64,000 bases of DNA from an uncultured Clostridium sp. (GCA_947427205.1 CANEHB010000007.1:1-64000), one strand, 5' to 3'; positions 33,523 to 44,354 are shown, counted from the first letter of the stretch. Notes: generated by a model not told the origin, from the sequence alone. Made by a program: numbers and translations.

Positions 33523-34004
33523 AATCTTCCTCCTTTAGTTTTTGCTTTCCACGAAAATAAACAACTCTTGCCCAACTAGAAGTTCTATTCATAATCTCTC
33601 CTATTTCTTCATAGTTCAAATTTCCAAAAATCCTTAAATATATAACATTTCTAGTTTCTTCATCTAATCTTTGAATTTTTTTGAATAATTCCATTTTACT
33701 TTCTTTTTCACAAATCATATCTTCAATTTGCTCTTCAAATAAAATATTTTCTTTCACATCTTCTATTGGAATCTTCTCACACTTTTTTTCTTTTCTTAAG
33801 TTTTGATACCATATATTTTTAGCAATCTGGCAAAGCCATGTACTTATCTTACATTTCCCCTCAAATTTATTTATATCTTTTACAGCTACTAAAAAAGTGT
33901 CCTGCACTATTTCTTCAGAAAGTTCTTTATTTCCGACTTAAGCAGAATATGTATTTGTAAACTATTTTTGAATATTTTTCATAAATTTCTTCAATATTCT
34001 GCAT
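33509..34004 (-). pseudogene. ECF sigma factor gene broken by a one-base frameshift
   Basis: A perfect start (GGAGGAAAGAT, ATG at 34004) opens a 25-codon frame, MQNIEEIYEKYSKIVYKYIF..., ending at TAA 33927-33929. In the next frame the protein continues at once with KELSEEIVQDTFLV..., normal sigma region 2, then region 4 (DEETRNVIYLRIFGNLNYEE). Removing one A from AAA at 33930-33932 restores a complete ECF sigma factor of about 163 aa. The ORF track therefore shows only the 3' part (33509-33907). Mutation or sequencing error are both possible; AAATAAA is not an obvious programmed slip site. The pairing with the overlapping anti-sigma gene is standard. Confidence 0.85.
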
Positions 34005-34400
34005 ATCTTTCCTCCTTTCACTTTATTAGTGTATAAAAAAATAAATTTGTTACATAATTTTATAAATTTATTTTCATAAATCTTATATTTTCATTCTATC
34101 ACCTTTGCCAATGCTCTACAATTATAATAGTAGTAAAATATCTAAATTTTATTGCATAATATTACTAAAATATAGCTAGATATAATTTATCATACTTTTC
34201 TATAACTAAAATAAAGTTTCCAAAACACTTTATCTTTAAGCTTTTTTATGTTATTATATTAATCGAAAAAATACAAAATAAATACCCACATTTTCTTATT
34301 TTAAAACAAATTTAATACGTAATTTTAGAATAAAAATGATTTATGAAAAATACAAAACTTTACTATTACACAAATGTGGAAAACTATAAAGGATTTTATT
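34005..34400. other. AT-rich intergenic region between divergent sigma and mutS2 genes
   Basis: About 400 bases containing the 5' regions of both genes. I see no clear sigma-A promoter, hairpin or small ORF. A TGTAAC followed by TACAC upstream of the sigma gene could be an ECF-type promoter but is too weak to call. Confidence 0.4.
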
Positions 34401-36746
34401 ATGAATTTAAAAACTATAGAAAAACTAGAATTTAATAAAATTTGTGATATCTTAAAAAATTATGCAATTACTTATATTGGCAAAAATTACATTAACGATT
34501 TAAAGCCTTTATCTTCTAAATCTGAAATTATAAAATCACAAAAACAAACTACAGAAGCCTCTATTCTTTTATACAGAAAAGGCTCTATTCCAATTTCTGA
34601 AATCGAAGATATAACCGAACATTTAAAAAAATTAAATAGTAGTTTATTTTTAAATGCTAAGCAATTATTAGATTTAGCTTCTATTTTAAAAATATCATCA
34701 AATTTAAAAGATTACTTTTTTAGTACTGAAATTGATATATCAGAATTTACCAATCTTAACGGATTATTTAATAATTTATATATAAACCCATCTATAGAAA
34801 GAGCCATTTTTAGTGCTATTTTAGATGAAAATACAATTTCTGATGATGCATCAAAAGAATTAAATAATATTAGAAAAAGCCTTCGTAGTAAAGAACAAGA
34901 AATACGTTCTAAGCTTAATTCTTTCTTACATTCTAAATATGTTCAGGAAGCAGTTATTACTATGCGTTCTGGACGTTTTGTAATTCCAGTAAAAAATGAA
35001 TATCGTCAAGAAATTAAGGGATTTATACATGATATATCTTCAAGTGGTTCTACTGTTTTTGTTGAACCTATTGCAATTTTTGATTTAAACAATGACTTAA
35101 ATAGTCTAAAAAATGATGAACACGTAGAAATAGAAAAAATATTACAAAAGCTTACTTCTCTATTTTTTGATATTATACCCAACATAGAAAACGATGCAAA
35201 TTTAATAGGTCTTATCGATTTTATTTTTGCAAAAGCAAAATATTCTAACTCATTAAATGCTTGTGAACCTATAATAAATGACTCAAAAACTATTAATTTA
35301 TTACAAGCTTGGCATCCTTTGATTGATTCTAAACTTGCTGTAAAAAATGATATAAAAATTGGTGATTCATACAATAGTTTAATTATAACTGGTCCAAATA
35401 CTGGTGGAAAAACTGTAACTTTAAAAACCTCTGGTCTTTTAATGCTTATGGCTATTAGTGGACTTCATATAACGGCTAAAGAAGGTAGTAGTATTTTTAT
35501 TTGTGATAATATTTTTGCTGATATTGGCGATGATCAAAGTATTAGTGATTCTTTAAGTACATTTTCATCACATATGACAAATATTGCAAACATTTTAAAA
35601 GAAGCTACAGAAAACAGTTTTATACTAATAGATGAACTTGGTTCTGGAACTGATCCTGTAGAAGGTTCTAGTTTAGCCATAAGTATTTTGGAAAAATTAA
35701 ATTCGTTAAATGCACTTACACTTTCAACAACTCATTATCCTGAAATAAAACATTTTGCTTTAGTTACAGATGGTTTTGAAAACGCTAGTGTTGAATTTGA
35801 TTTAGAAACCCTATCTCCTACTTACAAATTATTATTAGGAGTTCCTGGAACAAGTAACGCTTTTGCTATCAGTAGAAAACTTGGTATATCTGAAGAAATA
35901 ATTGATAGAGCAAAAGAATTTATAGAACAAGACAAAATAAATATCGAAGAACTACTTACAAATATTTATGAAGATAAACGTACTATAGAAACAGAAAAAC
36001 AAAAAACTCTTGAAAATTCTAAAAAAATAGAAGAATTGAAAAAATCTCTTGAATTTGATTTTTCTAAATTAAACGAAGAAAAGAAAGATATTATAAATAA
36101 AGCAAAACAAAGTGCTAGAGACATTCTTCTTGAAGCAAAAGAAGATGCAAATGATATTATTAAAGAAATCGAAAATTCTTCTAATAATAAAGAATCTAAT
36201 AAATTAAGAAATAAATTAAATAAAAAAATAGATGATTTAAATATTATTAACTCTAATACTCAAAGTTCATCTAAAAAACCTACTTTAGAGGAATTACAAA
36301 ATGGCCAAACTGTGTTTATTCCAAAAATAAGTCAGTCTGGTACAGTTTTATCAGTATCTAAGTCTGGAAAAATTCAAGTTCAACTTGATTTAGGAAAAAT
36401 GTTTTTTGAAATCAATGATTTAGAATTAAAAGAAAATAAATCTACCTCTAAAAAAGTTACTTCTAATTGTAATTTTATTAGAAAAGATTTAAAAATAAAA
36501 GATATTTCACCTGAAATTAATGTTCTTGGAAAAACAGTTGATGAGGCATGTTTTGAAATTGATAAATACTTAGATAATTGCTATATTGCAGGACTCGTTT
36601 CAGTTAAAATAATACATGGTAAAGGAACTGGTGCCCTACGTACTGGTATTCATAAATTTTTAAAAACTCATCCACATGTAAAAAACTTTAGAGTTGGTAC
36701 CTTTGGTGAAGGTGAAATGGGTGCAACTATTGTAGAACTAAAATAA
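34401..36746 (+). CDS. mutS2: MutS2 ATPase/endonuclease
   Basis: 781 aa from the ATG preceded by AAAGGA with seven bases; the ORF-track start nine codons earlier lacks a ribosome site. It lacks the MutS mismatch-recognition domain, as MutS2 should. The clamp/lever region is followed by the ATPase (TGPNTGGKTVTLKT, DELGSGTDPVEGSSLA), a long charged coiled coil (about 510-600) and a C-terminal Smr domain (residues about 705-781) with HGKGTGALR. The Smr LDLHG box reads INVLGKT. MutS2 suppresses recombination or rescues collided ribosomes. It heads the plus-strand block before the folate transporter genes. Confidence 0.96.
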   Translation: MNLKTIEKLEFNKICDILKNYAITYIGKNYINDLKPLSSKSEIIKSQKQTTEASILLYRKGSIPISEIEDITEHLKKLNSSLFLNAKQLLDLASILKISSNLKDYFFSTEIDISEFTNLNGLFNNLYINPSIERAIFSAILDENTISDDASKELNNIRKSLRSKEQEIRSKLNSFLHSKYVQEAVITMRSGRFVIPVKNEYRQEIKGFIHDISSSGSTVFVEPIAIFDLNNDLNSLKNDEHVEIEKILQKLTSLFFDIIPNIENDANLIGLIDFIFAKAKYSNSLNACEPIINDSKTINLLQAWHPLIDSKLAVKNDIKIGDSYNSLIITGPNTGGKTVTLKTSGLLMLMAISGLHITAKEGSSIFICDNIFADIGDDQSISDSLSTFSSHMTNIANILKEATENSFILIDELGSGTDPVEGSSLAISILEKLNSLNALTLSTTHYPEIKHFALVTDGFENASVEFDLETLSPTYKLLLGVPGTSNAFAISRKLGISEEIIDRAKEFIEQDKINIEELLTNIYEDKRTIETEKQKTLENSKKIEELKKSLEFDFSKLNEEKKDIINKAKQSARDILLEAKEDANDIIKEIENSSNNKESNKLRNKLNKKIDDLNIINSNTQSSSKKPTLEELQNGQTVFIPKISQSGTVLSVSKSGKIQVQLDLGKMFFEINDLELKENKSTSKKVTSNCNFIRKDLKIKDISPEINVLGKTVDEACFEIDKYLDNCYIAGLVSVKIIHGKGTGALRTGIHKFLKTHPHVKNFRVGTFGEGEMGATIVELK

Positions 36747-36820
36747 TTATATAATTAAAATTTATAATATAATAAACTTATGTTCTTATATATTATAATA
36801 TAAATTTATTTAATCTAAAA

Positions 36821-36872
36821 AAGGAGGAATGTATGATTATTTAGATTATTAAATATCATACAAAAAATTATT
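36821..36872 (+). promoter_or_regulatory. Hairpin between Shine-Dalgarno and start codon of folT
   Basis: The only ribosome site, AAGGAGG (36821-36827), lies 45 bases before the folT ATG. In between, GTATGA-T-TATTTA and TAAATATCATAC form a twelve-pair hairpin (36831-36861). Folding it out shortens the effective spacing to about 14 bases. The same Shine-Dalgarno also fits a three-codon ORF (ATG ATT ATT TAG at 36833). A competing pairing of TTTAATCTAAA with TTTAGATTA would bury the site. Confidence 0.55.
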
Positions 36873-37403
36873 ATGTCTAAAACAAAAAAAATAATATTAT
36901 CTGGACTATTACTTGGAATATTAATAGTACTTTCACGATTTGTTTCTATAAAAACACCTATACTTGTAATTAGCCTTAGCTTTTTACCAATCATGATATC
37001 TGCCTATATTTTAGGTCCTGTATATTCATGTTTAATAGCAGCTCTTGGAGATTTAATTGGAGCTTTGCTTTTCCCTTTCGGCCAATATTTTGTAGGCTTT
37101 ACTATTATACAAGCACTAGTAGGACTTGTATATGGGTTATTTTTATATAATAAAAACGAACTTTACACTGGAAAGTCGCTACTCATAAGACTTCTATTAA
37201 GTAGTATTTTAGTTCTTGGAGTTATAGAACTTTTAATTATGAGCGCTATGCTTCATTTCTTATATGGAAATGCCTTTATAGCTGTAATGATGGCTAGGTT
37301 AACCACAAAACTAATAATGTTACCTATTCAAGTAACTGTAATATACTTCTTGTCAAAATATATTAAAACACTATCAGAAAAATACTTATATACAGAAGAA
37401 TAA
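36873..37403 (+). CDS. folT: Folate ECF transporter substrate-specific (S) component
   Basis: 176 aa with five to six hydrophobic helices. An early SRFVSIKTPILVISLSFLPIMISAYILGP block matches the FolT subgroup of ECF S components, which bind folate and deliver it to an EcfA/EcfT module. Its gene is followed by ecfA, ecfT and folC, so folate is the best substrate call. No THF riboswitch is visible upstream. The ATG has no nearby ribosome site, but an unusual upstream hairpin arrangement may supply one. Confidence 0.88.
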   Translation: MSKTKKIILSGLLLGILIVLSRFVSIKTPILVISLSFLPIMISAYILGPVYSCLIAALGDLIGALLFPFGQYFVGFTIIQALVGLVYGLFLYNKNELYTGKSLLIRLLLSSILVLGVIELLIMSAMLHFLYGNAFIAVMMARLTTKLIMLPIQVTVIYFLSKYIKTLSEKYLYTEE

Positions 37404-37441
37404 ATAATTAATTTATATATTTATAAAAAAAGGACTAATAT

Positions 37442-38248
37442 ATGATAGAAATAAAAAATTTAAATTATAAGTATAAAACTGGAAATTTTAGCATTTCAGA
37501 TATCAATTTAAAAATAGAAAATAATGAATTTATTTGTATTATTGGAAAAAACGGCTCTGGAAAATCTACTTTCTCAAAAATTTTAGCAGGACTTACAAAA
37601 TTCAAAAATGGAAATATTATTGTAAATAACATAGATTTAAAAGGTAAAAATAGTTTTTTAGAAATTAGAAAAAATATTGGAATTGTTTTTCAAAATCCTG
37701 AAAATCAATTAATATTTGATAAAGTATATGACGATATAGCCTTTTCTCTTAAAAATTTAGGCGTTCCCTACTCTGAATTTGATTTTAGAATAGATGAAGC
37801 TTTAAAAAAAGTAAATATGTTAGAATATAAAAATTCATCTACTACAGAGCTTTCTTTAGGTCAAAAGCAAAAAATAGCAATAGCTTCAAGCCTTGCTATA
37901 AATCCTAGTATATTAATCTTAGATGAGCCTACAACAATGCTTGACCCTATGAGTAAAAATTCTATATATGAAGTTTTAAAATCTTTAAAAAATAGTGGCA
38001 TTACTATTATTTTCGTTACTAATTTTATTGATGAAATACTACTTGCTGATAAAATAATTTTATTTGATAACGGAAAAATCACTAATTATTTTAAAAAAGA
38101 AGATTTATTTTTAAATTTAGAAACATTAAGAGATTTTAATGTACCAGGTATAGTTTCAATTATTTCTAAATTACACGAAAATGGCATTTCTGTTGATTTA
38201 AAAGAATTTTCAATAGATAACTTAGTAAAAGAAATTTTGAAAAATTAA
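37442..38248 (+). CDS. ecfA: ECF transporter ATPase
   Basis: 268 aa ABC ATPase: Walker A GKNGSGKST, Q loop FQNPENQLIF (typical of EcfA/CbiO), signature LSLGQKQK, Walker B LILDEPTTMLDP. It powers folate import with FolT and EcfT. Only one ATPase gene is present; many Firmicutes modules use two different ones, so a homodimer or a partner encoded elsewhere is implied. The signature Gly-Gly is LSLGQ instead of LSGGQ. Confidence 0.93.
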   Translation: MIEIKNLNYKYKTGNFSISDINLKIENNEFICIIGKNGSGKSTFSKILAGLTKFKNGNIIVNNIDLKGKNSFLEIRKNIGIVFQNPENQLIFDKVYDDIAFSLKNLGVPYSEFDFRIDEALKKVNMLEYKNSSTTELSLGQKQKIAIASSLAINPSILILDEPTTMLDPMSKNSIYEVLKSLKNSGITIIFVTNFIDEILLADKIILFDNGKITNYFKKEDLFLNLETLRDFNVPGIVSIISKLHENGISVDLKEFSIDNLVKEILKN

Positions 38249-38383
38249 ATTTAAATAATACTTATTTCATATCAAAATTTAAATATAAAGAGCATAGATT
38301 TTAGTTCAAATCATTTTAGTGCTTTACTTATGCTCAGTTATTTAATTACTAAATTAATCTTTAATTATAGAAAGGAGCAAAAT

Positions 38384-38950
38384 TTGATAGATTTAATAAT
38401 ATTTATTATTTTTTTAATATATGCTTTTTTCATATTTGCAATTAACAATATTATAATTCAAGCAATATTTTTTATTTCAAATATTGTTTTAATGTTTGGC
38501 TTAAAAATACCTTTAAAAAAAGCTATAACAAATCTATTATTTTTAACTCCATTTATCATAATAACAAGTATTATTAATTTATTTTTAGGAGAAGCTTTTA
38601 AAACTTTATTAATTGCATACAAATTAATCATAGTTTGCAATATAACTTTTACTTTTAAATATTATTTTGGAACAACTAGAATCATTAAAACTATAGAAAT
38701 ACTTTTTAGTCCTTTAAAAATAATTAAAATAAATCCTTCAGATATTAGTTTAATTATTAATATAGCAATAATATTTATTCCAAATATTATTCAAGAATTA
38801 AATCAAATAAAAAATTCTTTGCAATCCAAAGCATGTAAAATATATTCTATTAAAGGCTTGAAATATACCTCAAAAATTATACTTACTTCTATTTTTAAAC
38901 GAACAAATGATATGGAACTTGCATTAAAAGCAAAAGGATTTTCAGAATAG
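38384..38950 (+). CDS. ecfT: ECF transporter membrane (T) component, short and divergent
   Basis: 188 aa from a TTG start with AAAGGAG six bases upstream; the ORF-track ATG 54 bases earlier has no ribosome site. Four to five hydrophobic helices precede coupling helices carrying the two EcfT signature positions, here KNSLQSKAC and LALKAKGF, a degenerate form of the usual Ala-Arg-Gly motifs. Well below the usual 250 or more residues. Placed between ecfA and folC, it should be the dedicated T component for FolT. Confidence 0.8.
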   Translation: MIDLIIFIIFLIYAFFIFAINNIIIQAIFFISNIVLMFGLKIPLKKAITNLLFLTPFIIITSIINLFLGEAFKTLLIAYKLIIVCNITFTFKYYFGTTRIIKTIEILFSPLKIIKINPSDISLIINIAIIFIPNIIQELNQIKNSLQSKACKIYSIKGLKYTSKIILTSIFKRTNDMELALKAKGFSE

Positions 38951-39034
38951 AGTTTTTTAATATCTCAAACAAATTCTATTACGTTCTTATTATTTATATC
39001 ATTGCAACTTCAACTTATACAAGGAGATTTATAT

Positions 39035-40399
39035 ATGACTTTAGATACATATTTATCAAAATTCGAATTTATGACTTCAGATAAACCTGATTTACTAGCA
39101 ATGAATTGGTTTATGGAAAAACTTAACAATCCACATAAAAAATTAAAATTTATTCATGTAGCTGGTACTAATGGTAAGGGAAGTATTTGTGAAATGTTAA
39201 ATAAAATCCTTATACTTTCAAACTATACTGTTGGAAAATATATTTCCCCTTATTTAATTACAGCTAACGAATCAATTTGTATTAATAATAATTTTTTCTC
39301 AAAAGATGATGAAGAAGTTTTTATACCTAAAATTGATAATCTTGTTAAACAATATATATCTACTTTTGATAAAAATCCATCCCGTTTTGAAGTTGAAACT
39401 TCACTTGCTTTATTGTATTTTTATGAAAAAAAATGTGATATTGTTATTTTAGAAGTTGGTCTTGGTGGTATGTATGATTGTACAAATATTATAGAATCTT
39501 CAATTTCTGTTTTTGGAAGTATATCAATTGACCACACAAACATTTTAGGAAACACTATAGAAGAAATTACACATCAAAAAGCTGGTATTATAAAACAAAA
39601 TTGTGAAACAGTTATGTTTGAACAAACTACTGTAACTCCTATAATAGAAAAAGTTTGTAATTTAAAAACAAACTTACTTCATGTTATAAAAAAATCAGAT
39701 ATATCAAATATAAATATTAATAATCAAATAATTTTTGAAAATGCAGATAACAAAAATGATAATACTTCTAAAGTAAAATCAAATATATATGGTAATAAAA
39801 ATATACTAGACACTTCTAAAATAAATTTTTACCAAAATTTTGACTATAAAAATTTTAAAAATATAAAATTAAATTTATTAGGAAAAAAACAAATTCAAAA
39901 TGCAAGTGTAGTTTTAGAAACTATAGAAATTTTAAAAAAACAGAATTTTGAAATTACTGAAAACTCTATAAAAAATGCCTTATGCTCAATTATTCATCCT
40001 GCAAGATTTGAAGTATTATCAAATAATCCTAAAATAATATTTGATGGTGCTCATAATGAAAATGCTACCGATAATTTTATAGAAACAGTAAAAGATTTCT
40101 TTGAAAGTTCGTATTCTATGTCTTTTATAGTTTCTATAATAAAAAACAAAGATTATAAGACTATTTTAGATAAATTATGTACTAATTTTAAAAATTCAAA
40201 AATTATTTTAACAGATGGAACAAAAGAAGATAAGTATTTATCAAAAGAAACTTTATATGAATTTGCACAAAAATACTCAAATTATTGTGATATAACTACT
40301 GATGACTTTGAAAATGCTATTAAAAATATTAGTTCTGATGTTAATTTTATTGTTGGAAGTTTCTATACATATAAACTTGCAAAACAAGTCTTAAAATAA
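39035..40399 (+). CDS. folC: Folylpolyglutamate synthase (Mur ligase family)
   Basis: 454 aa from the ATG preceded by AAGGAG; the ORF track adds eleven codons. Walker A VAGTNGKGS, folate/omega-loop region SPYLITANESI, VILEVGLGGMYD, IDHTNILGNTIEEIT and KAGIIK, and a C-terminal ligase domain from about residue 310 (HPARFEVL...FDGAHNENA). It adds glutamates to folates, retaining them in the cell, which fits its place after the folate importer. An insertion around residues 225-260 is low-complexity and Asn-rich. Dihydrofolate synthase activity cannot be judged from sequence. Confidence 0.93.
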   Translation: MTLDTYLSKFEFMTSDKPDLLAMNWFMEKLNNPHKKLKFIHVAGTNGKGSICEMLNKILILSNYTVGKYISPYLITANESICINNNFFSKDDEEVFIPKIDNLVKQYISTFDKNPSRFEVETSLALLYFYEKKCDIVILEVGLGGMYDCTNIIESSISVFGSISIDHTNILGNTIEEITHQKAGIIKQNCETVMFEQTTVTPIIEKVCNLKTNLLHVIKKSDISNININNQIIFENADNKNDNTSKVKSNIYGNKNILDTSKINFYQNFDYKNFKNIKLNLLGKKQIQNASVVLETIEILKKQNFEITENSIKNALCSIIHPARFEVLSNNPKIIFDGAHNENATDNFIETVKDFFESSYSMSFIVSIIKNKDYKTILDKLCTNFKNSKIILTDGTKEDKYLSKETLYEFAQKYSNYCDITTDDFENAIKNISSDVNFIVGSFYTYKLAKQVLK

Positions 40400-40417
40400 T
40401 ATTTTAAAACTTTACCT

Positions 40418-40639
40418 ATTATTTGTTCTATATACTTAAATTACAACTAAAAAACTAAATGCCAATTTCCTGAAACTTCATCATTTACATTCCACTATAT
40501 TTAAATTACAACTACACATTAATAAATGAAAGGAGTGGTATTTTAATTTACATTCTACTATATTAAAATTACAACCTGACAAAATTATAAAATTAGAAAT
40601 AAATTATAAATTTACATTCTGTTATATTAAATATAACTA
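40418..40639 (-). CRISPR. Small degenerate CRISPR array (four repeats)
   Basis: Repeats of 30 bases at 40483-40512 and 40546-40575 differ at only two positions (ATTTACATTCYACTATAT...ATTACAAC). A third at 40610-40639 keeps the first half but is altered at the end. A fourth at about 40418-40447 keeps only the end (TTAAATTACAAC). Spacers are 35, 33 and 34 bases and unrelated to one another. The repeat resembles type I-B repeats of Clostridia, which run to ...ATGTAAAT in the other orientation, so transcription is probably on the minus strand. No cas gene lies in the window; likely a relic or a remote mini-array. Confidence 0.75.
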
Positions 40640-40753
40640 TTACAATCTAAAACATTACAAAAAGATTTTTAATAATAAATATCTATAATTATATATACAA
40701 CATTTTTTAATATTCTTTATCCATTTACTATTTTATATATAATTTTAATCTAT

Positions 40754-40801
40754 AAATAAAAACAGAGTTTTATATTTTTTCTAAAACATAAAACTCTGTT
40801 T
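40754..40801 (-). terminator. Terminator of lexA
   Basis: AAACAGAGTTTTAT and ATAAAACTCTGTTT around a 14-base loop, then TTTATTT on the minus strand. Confidence 0.88.
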
Positions 40802-40828
40802 AACTTCTTAATATAATACTATAAGTTT

Positions 40829-41500
40829 TTATCTTATCTTTCTAAATACACCTGATACTTTTCCTAATATTTCGCAATTAGGTACTATTATCGGATCCAT
40901 TGTAGAATTTTCTGGTTGTAATCTAATATGATCTTTTTCTTTATAGAAAGTTTTTACTGTAGCTTCATCTCCTATTAATGCTACAACTATTTCTCCATTA
41001 TGTGCTGTGTTTTGTTTTCTAACTAATATGTAATCTCCATCTAAAATTCCAGCTTCAATCATACTCTCACCTCTAACTGTTAGCATGAAACTTTCTCCTG
41101 TTCCAACGAAATCTAATGGTATTGGGAATGTATCTGTTACATTTTCAACTGCTAATATTGGCTCTCCTGCTGTAATCTTTCCTACTACTGGTACATCTAC
41201 CATTTCTTTGCTTGAATATGCTTCTTTTTCAAATGTAACTTGTTCTCCTTCTAGCGCTCCACCTTTTATTAATTTTAATGTTCTTCCTTTTTGACTTTCT
41301 TTTTTAATATATCCCTTTTTCTCTAAAGATGCTAAATAACCATGTACAGTAGCTGTTGATTTTAGATCAACTGCTTTTCCTATTTCTCTAACAGATGGTG
41401 GATATCCATTTATATTCACTTGTTTTTCAATAAATTTTAATATTGCTTTTTCTCTTTTATTTAAGCTATCTGGATCTTTTTTTCTCATTTTATACCCCAT
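40829..41500 (-). CDS. lexA: LexA repressor / autoprotease
   Basis: 223 aa. N-terminal winged helix (YPPSVREIGKAVDLKSTATVHGYL) and a C-terminal S24 protease domain. The Ala-Gly cleavage site is in GKITAGEPI, the nucleophile Ser in VRGESMIEAGI, and the Lys in VALIGDEATVK. RecA-stimulated self-cleavage induces the SOS response. The start may be the ATG at 41500 (AAAGGA upstream) or the ATG four codons later. Monocistronic between a promoter at 41540-41568 and its own terminator. I could not identify a convincing Firmicutes SOS box upstream. Confidence 0.97.
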   Translation of the reverse strand: MGYKMRKKDPDSLNKREKAILKFIEKQVNINGYPPSVREIGKAVDLKSTATVHGYLASLEKKGYIKKESQKGRTLKLIKGGALEGEQVTFEKEAYSSKEMVDVPVVGKITAGEPILAVENVTDTFPIPLDFVGTGESFMLTVRGESMIEAGILDGDYILVRKQNTAHNGEIVVALIGDEATVKTFYKEKDHIRLQPENSTMDPIIVPNCEILGKVSGVFRKIR

Positions 41501-41539
41501 AATCCTTTCTATAAAACTACGTCTTTTTTTGATAAAAAA

Positions 41540-41568
41540 ATCTTATCACAAAACATTTGATTTGTCAA
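41540..41568 (-). promoter_or_regulatory. lexA promoter
   Basis: TTGACA (41563-41568), 17 bases, TAAGAT (41540-41545) on the minus strand. CAAATGTTTTG in the spacer may belong to a LexA site but lacks clear symmetry. Confidence 0.75.
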
Positions 41569-41744
41569 ACAAAAGTTTTATTTTTATTGATAATAATTCT
41601 ATTTTTATTTAATATTCATAAAATCTATTATCACCACTAATACATTTCAATTAGATTTTTTATTAATTATTTTTTATCTTGCTATATTTTCTAAAGTAAT
41701 ACTAAAAAAAATCAAAATAGCTCTTCTAACAAAAACTTTAATAT

Positions 41745-42263
41745 TTAATCTTCCTGCATTCTACACATTGCTTTAAATATTCTTATATGGTTTTCTTCAT
41801 CTTTAATAATTCTTGATAGTATATCTTTTATACATTTATCTTCTGTATTTTCTATTAGCCTTTCATATTCTTTTATTGCCATTTTTTCAGTTTGAATATT
41901 ATATTTCATCATTTCTTCTACAGAGCTAAATTTATACTTTACTCTGTCTGAGCACCATTTATTATTTCTACTTCCCATATAATATGGAATAAATCCTAAT
42001 TCAACTAATAATTCTCCTAAAATTTTTAAATGATGCATTTCATCCATTGCTACTCTCATTAAAACATTTCGTAACTCTTTATTTTCCTCATTAGTAATAT
42101 TTTCATATACATACTGTGTTATTGCTGTTAATTCTCCATAAGATCCAGCATATGAATCATATAGCATCTTTCCAAATCTGTAATCTTGTTTTATATTTTC
42201 AATTTTTGGATATGGATCATTTTCTATTTCATTAAAATTATTGTATAAAACTTCAAAATTCAT
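41745..42263 (-). CDS. Ferritin-like di-iron domain protein
   Basis: 172 aa, all-helical. Two helix pairs carry metal-ligand patterns: Glu in GSYGELTAITQY, DEMHHLKILGE, Glu in IQTEKMAIKEYER, and DEENHIRIF. This is a four-helix di-iron ferritin-like bundle, closest by eye to the rubrerythrin/manganese-catalase-like group. No rubredoxin CxxC domain is present. It may act against peroxide or in metal handling; the reaction cannot be read. Soluble. Confidence 0.85.
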   Translation of the reverse strand: MNFEVLYNNFNEIENDPYPKIENIKQDYRFGKMLYDSYAGSYGELTAITQYVYENITNEENKELRNVLMRVAMDEMHHLKILGELLVELGFIPYYMGSRNNKWCSDRVKYKFSSVEEMMKYNIQTEKMAIKEYERLIENTEDKCIKDILSRIIKDEENHIRIFKAMCRMQED

Positions 42264-42338
42264 ATTACACCTCCCTATAGAAGTATAATATGAATTTTTG
42301 ATAAAAAGTTTTCCACTATTTATTAATTAATTATTATA

Positions 42339-43846
<1,508 letters not shown>

Positions 43847-43850
43847 TCTT

Positions 43851-44204
43851 TTAATATAAATCGTTATCTTCTCCTACTATTTCACCTTCACGTGTAAACT
43901 GAGGATTCATTATTAATAATAATTCCATTTCACCTGCAAAAATAAATTTTGTACTAGGTGGAATTTCTATAACATCACCTTTTTTTACTTCATATATATC
44001 ATCTTTAATTTTAAATTTTCCTTCTCCTGATATTACATAATATATATGTGTAATTTTAGTATTTGTACAGTATTTATCATGTCCTTTATAAACATATTCA
44101 TACGTTATACTTATGTTTTCATTATCTAATTCTGCTATATATCCATCAAAACCTTCTCTTTTAAAACTTGGCTCTTCTGGAAATTTTTTTATATAATTAC
44201 TCAT
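43851..44204 (-). CDS. Cupin domain protein
   Basis: 117 aa single-domain cupin. Core motifs are THIYYVISGEGKFKI and VKKGDVIEIPPSTKFIF. The usual two metal-binding His of motif 1 are only partly present, so metal binding and catalysis are doubtful; it may bind a small ligand or sugar nucleotide. No functional link with trpS or obg is evident. Soluble, monocistronic or distal to trpS. Confidence 0.85.
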   Translation of the reverse strand: MSNYIKKFPEEPSFKREGFDGYIAELDNENISITYEYVYKGHDKYCTNTKITHIYYVISGEGKFKIKDDIYEVKKGDVIEIPPSTKFIFAGEMELLLIMNPQFTREGEIVGEDNDLY

Positions 44205-44354
44205 TTATCATTTCCTCAACTAACTTTATTTTTATAAGCATCATTTTAATGTATTTGTATTATTAATTTTCTTAATTAACATTTTTTGATTTTCTTAATT
44301 AATGAGTTTATTTATTAGTATAAGATAATAATTTTTATTCTTTAATTAATACTT

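Noticed and set aside
34028-34054. ECF-type promoter (TGTAAC ... TACAC) upstream of the sigma gene
   Set aside because: Too degenerate in AT-rich DNA to distinguish from chance.
36747-36872. THF riboswitch upstream of folT
   Set aside because: None of the THF riboswitch consensus blocks could be seen; only the hairpin described was found.
41540-41575. LexA box near the lexA promoter
   Set aside because: CAAATGTTTTG and neighbouring bases lack the symmetric GAAC-N4-GTTC core expected in Firmicutes.
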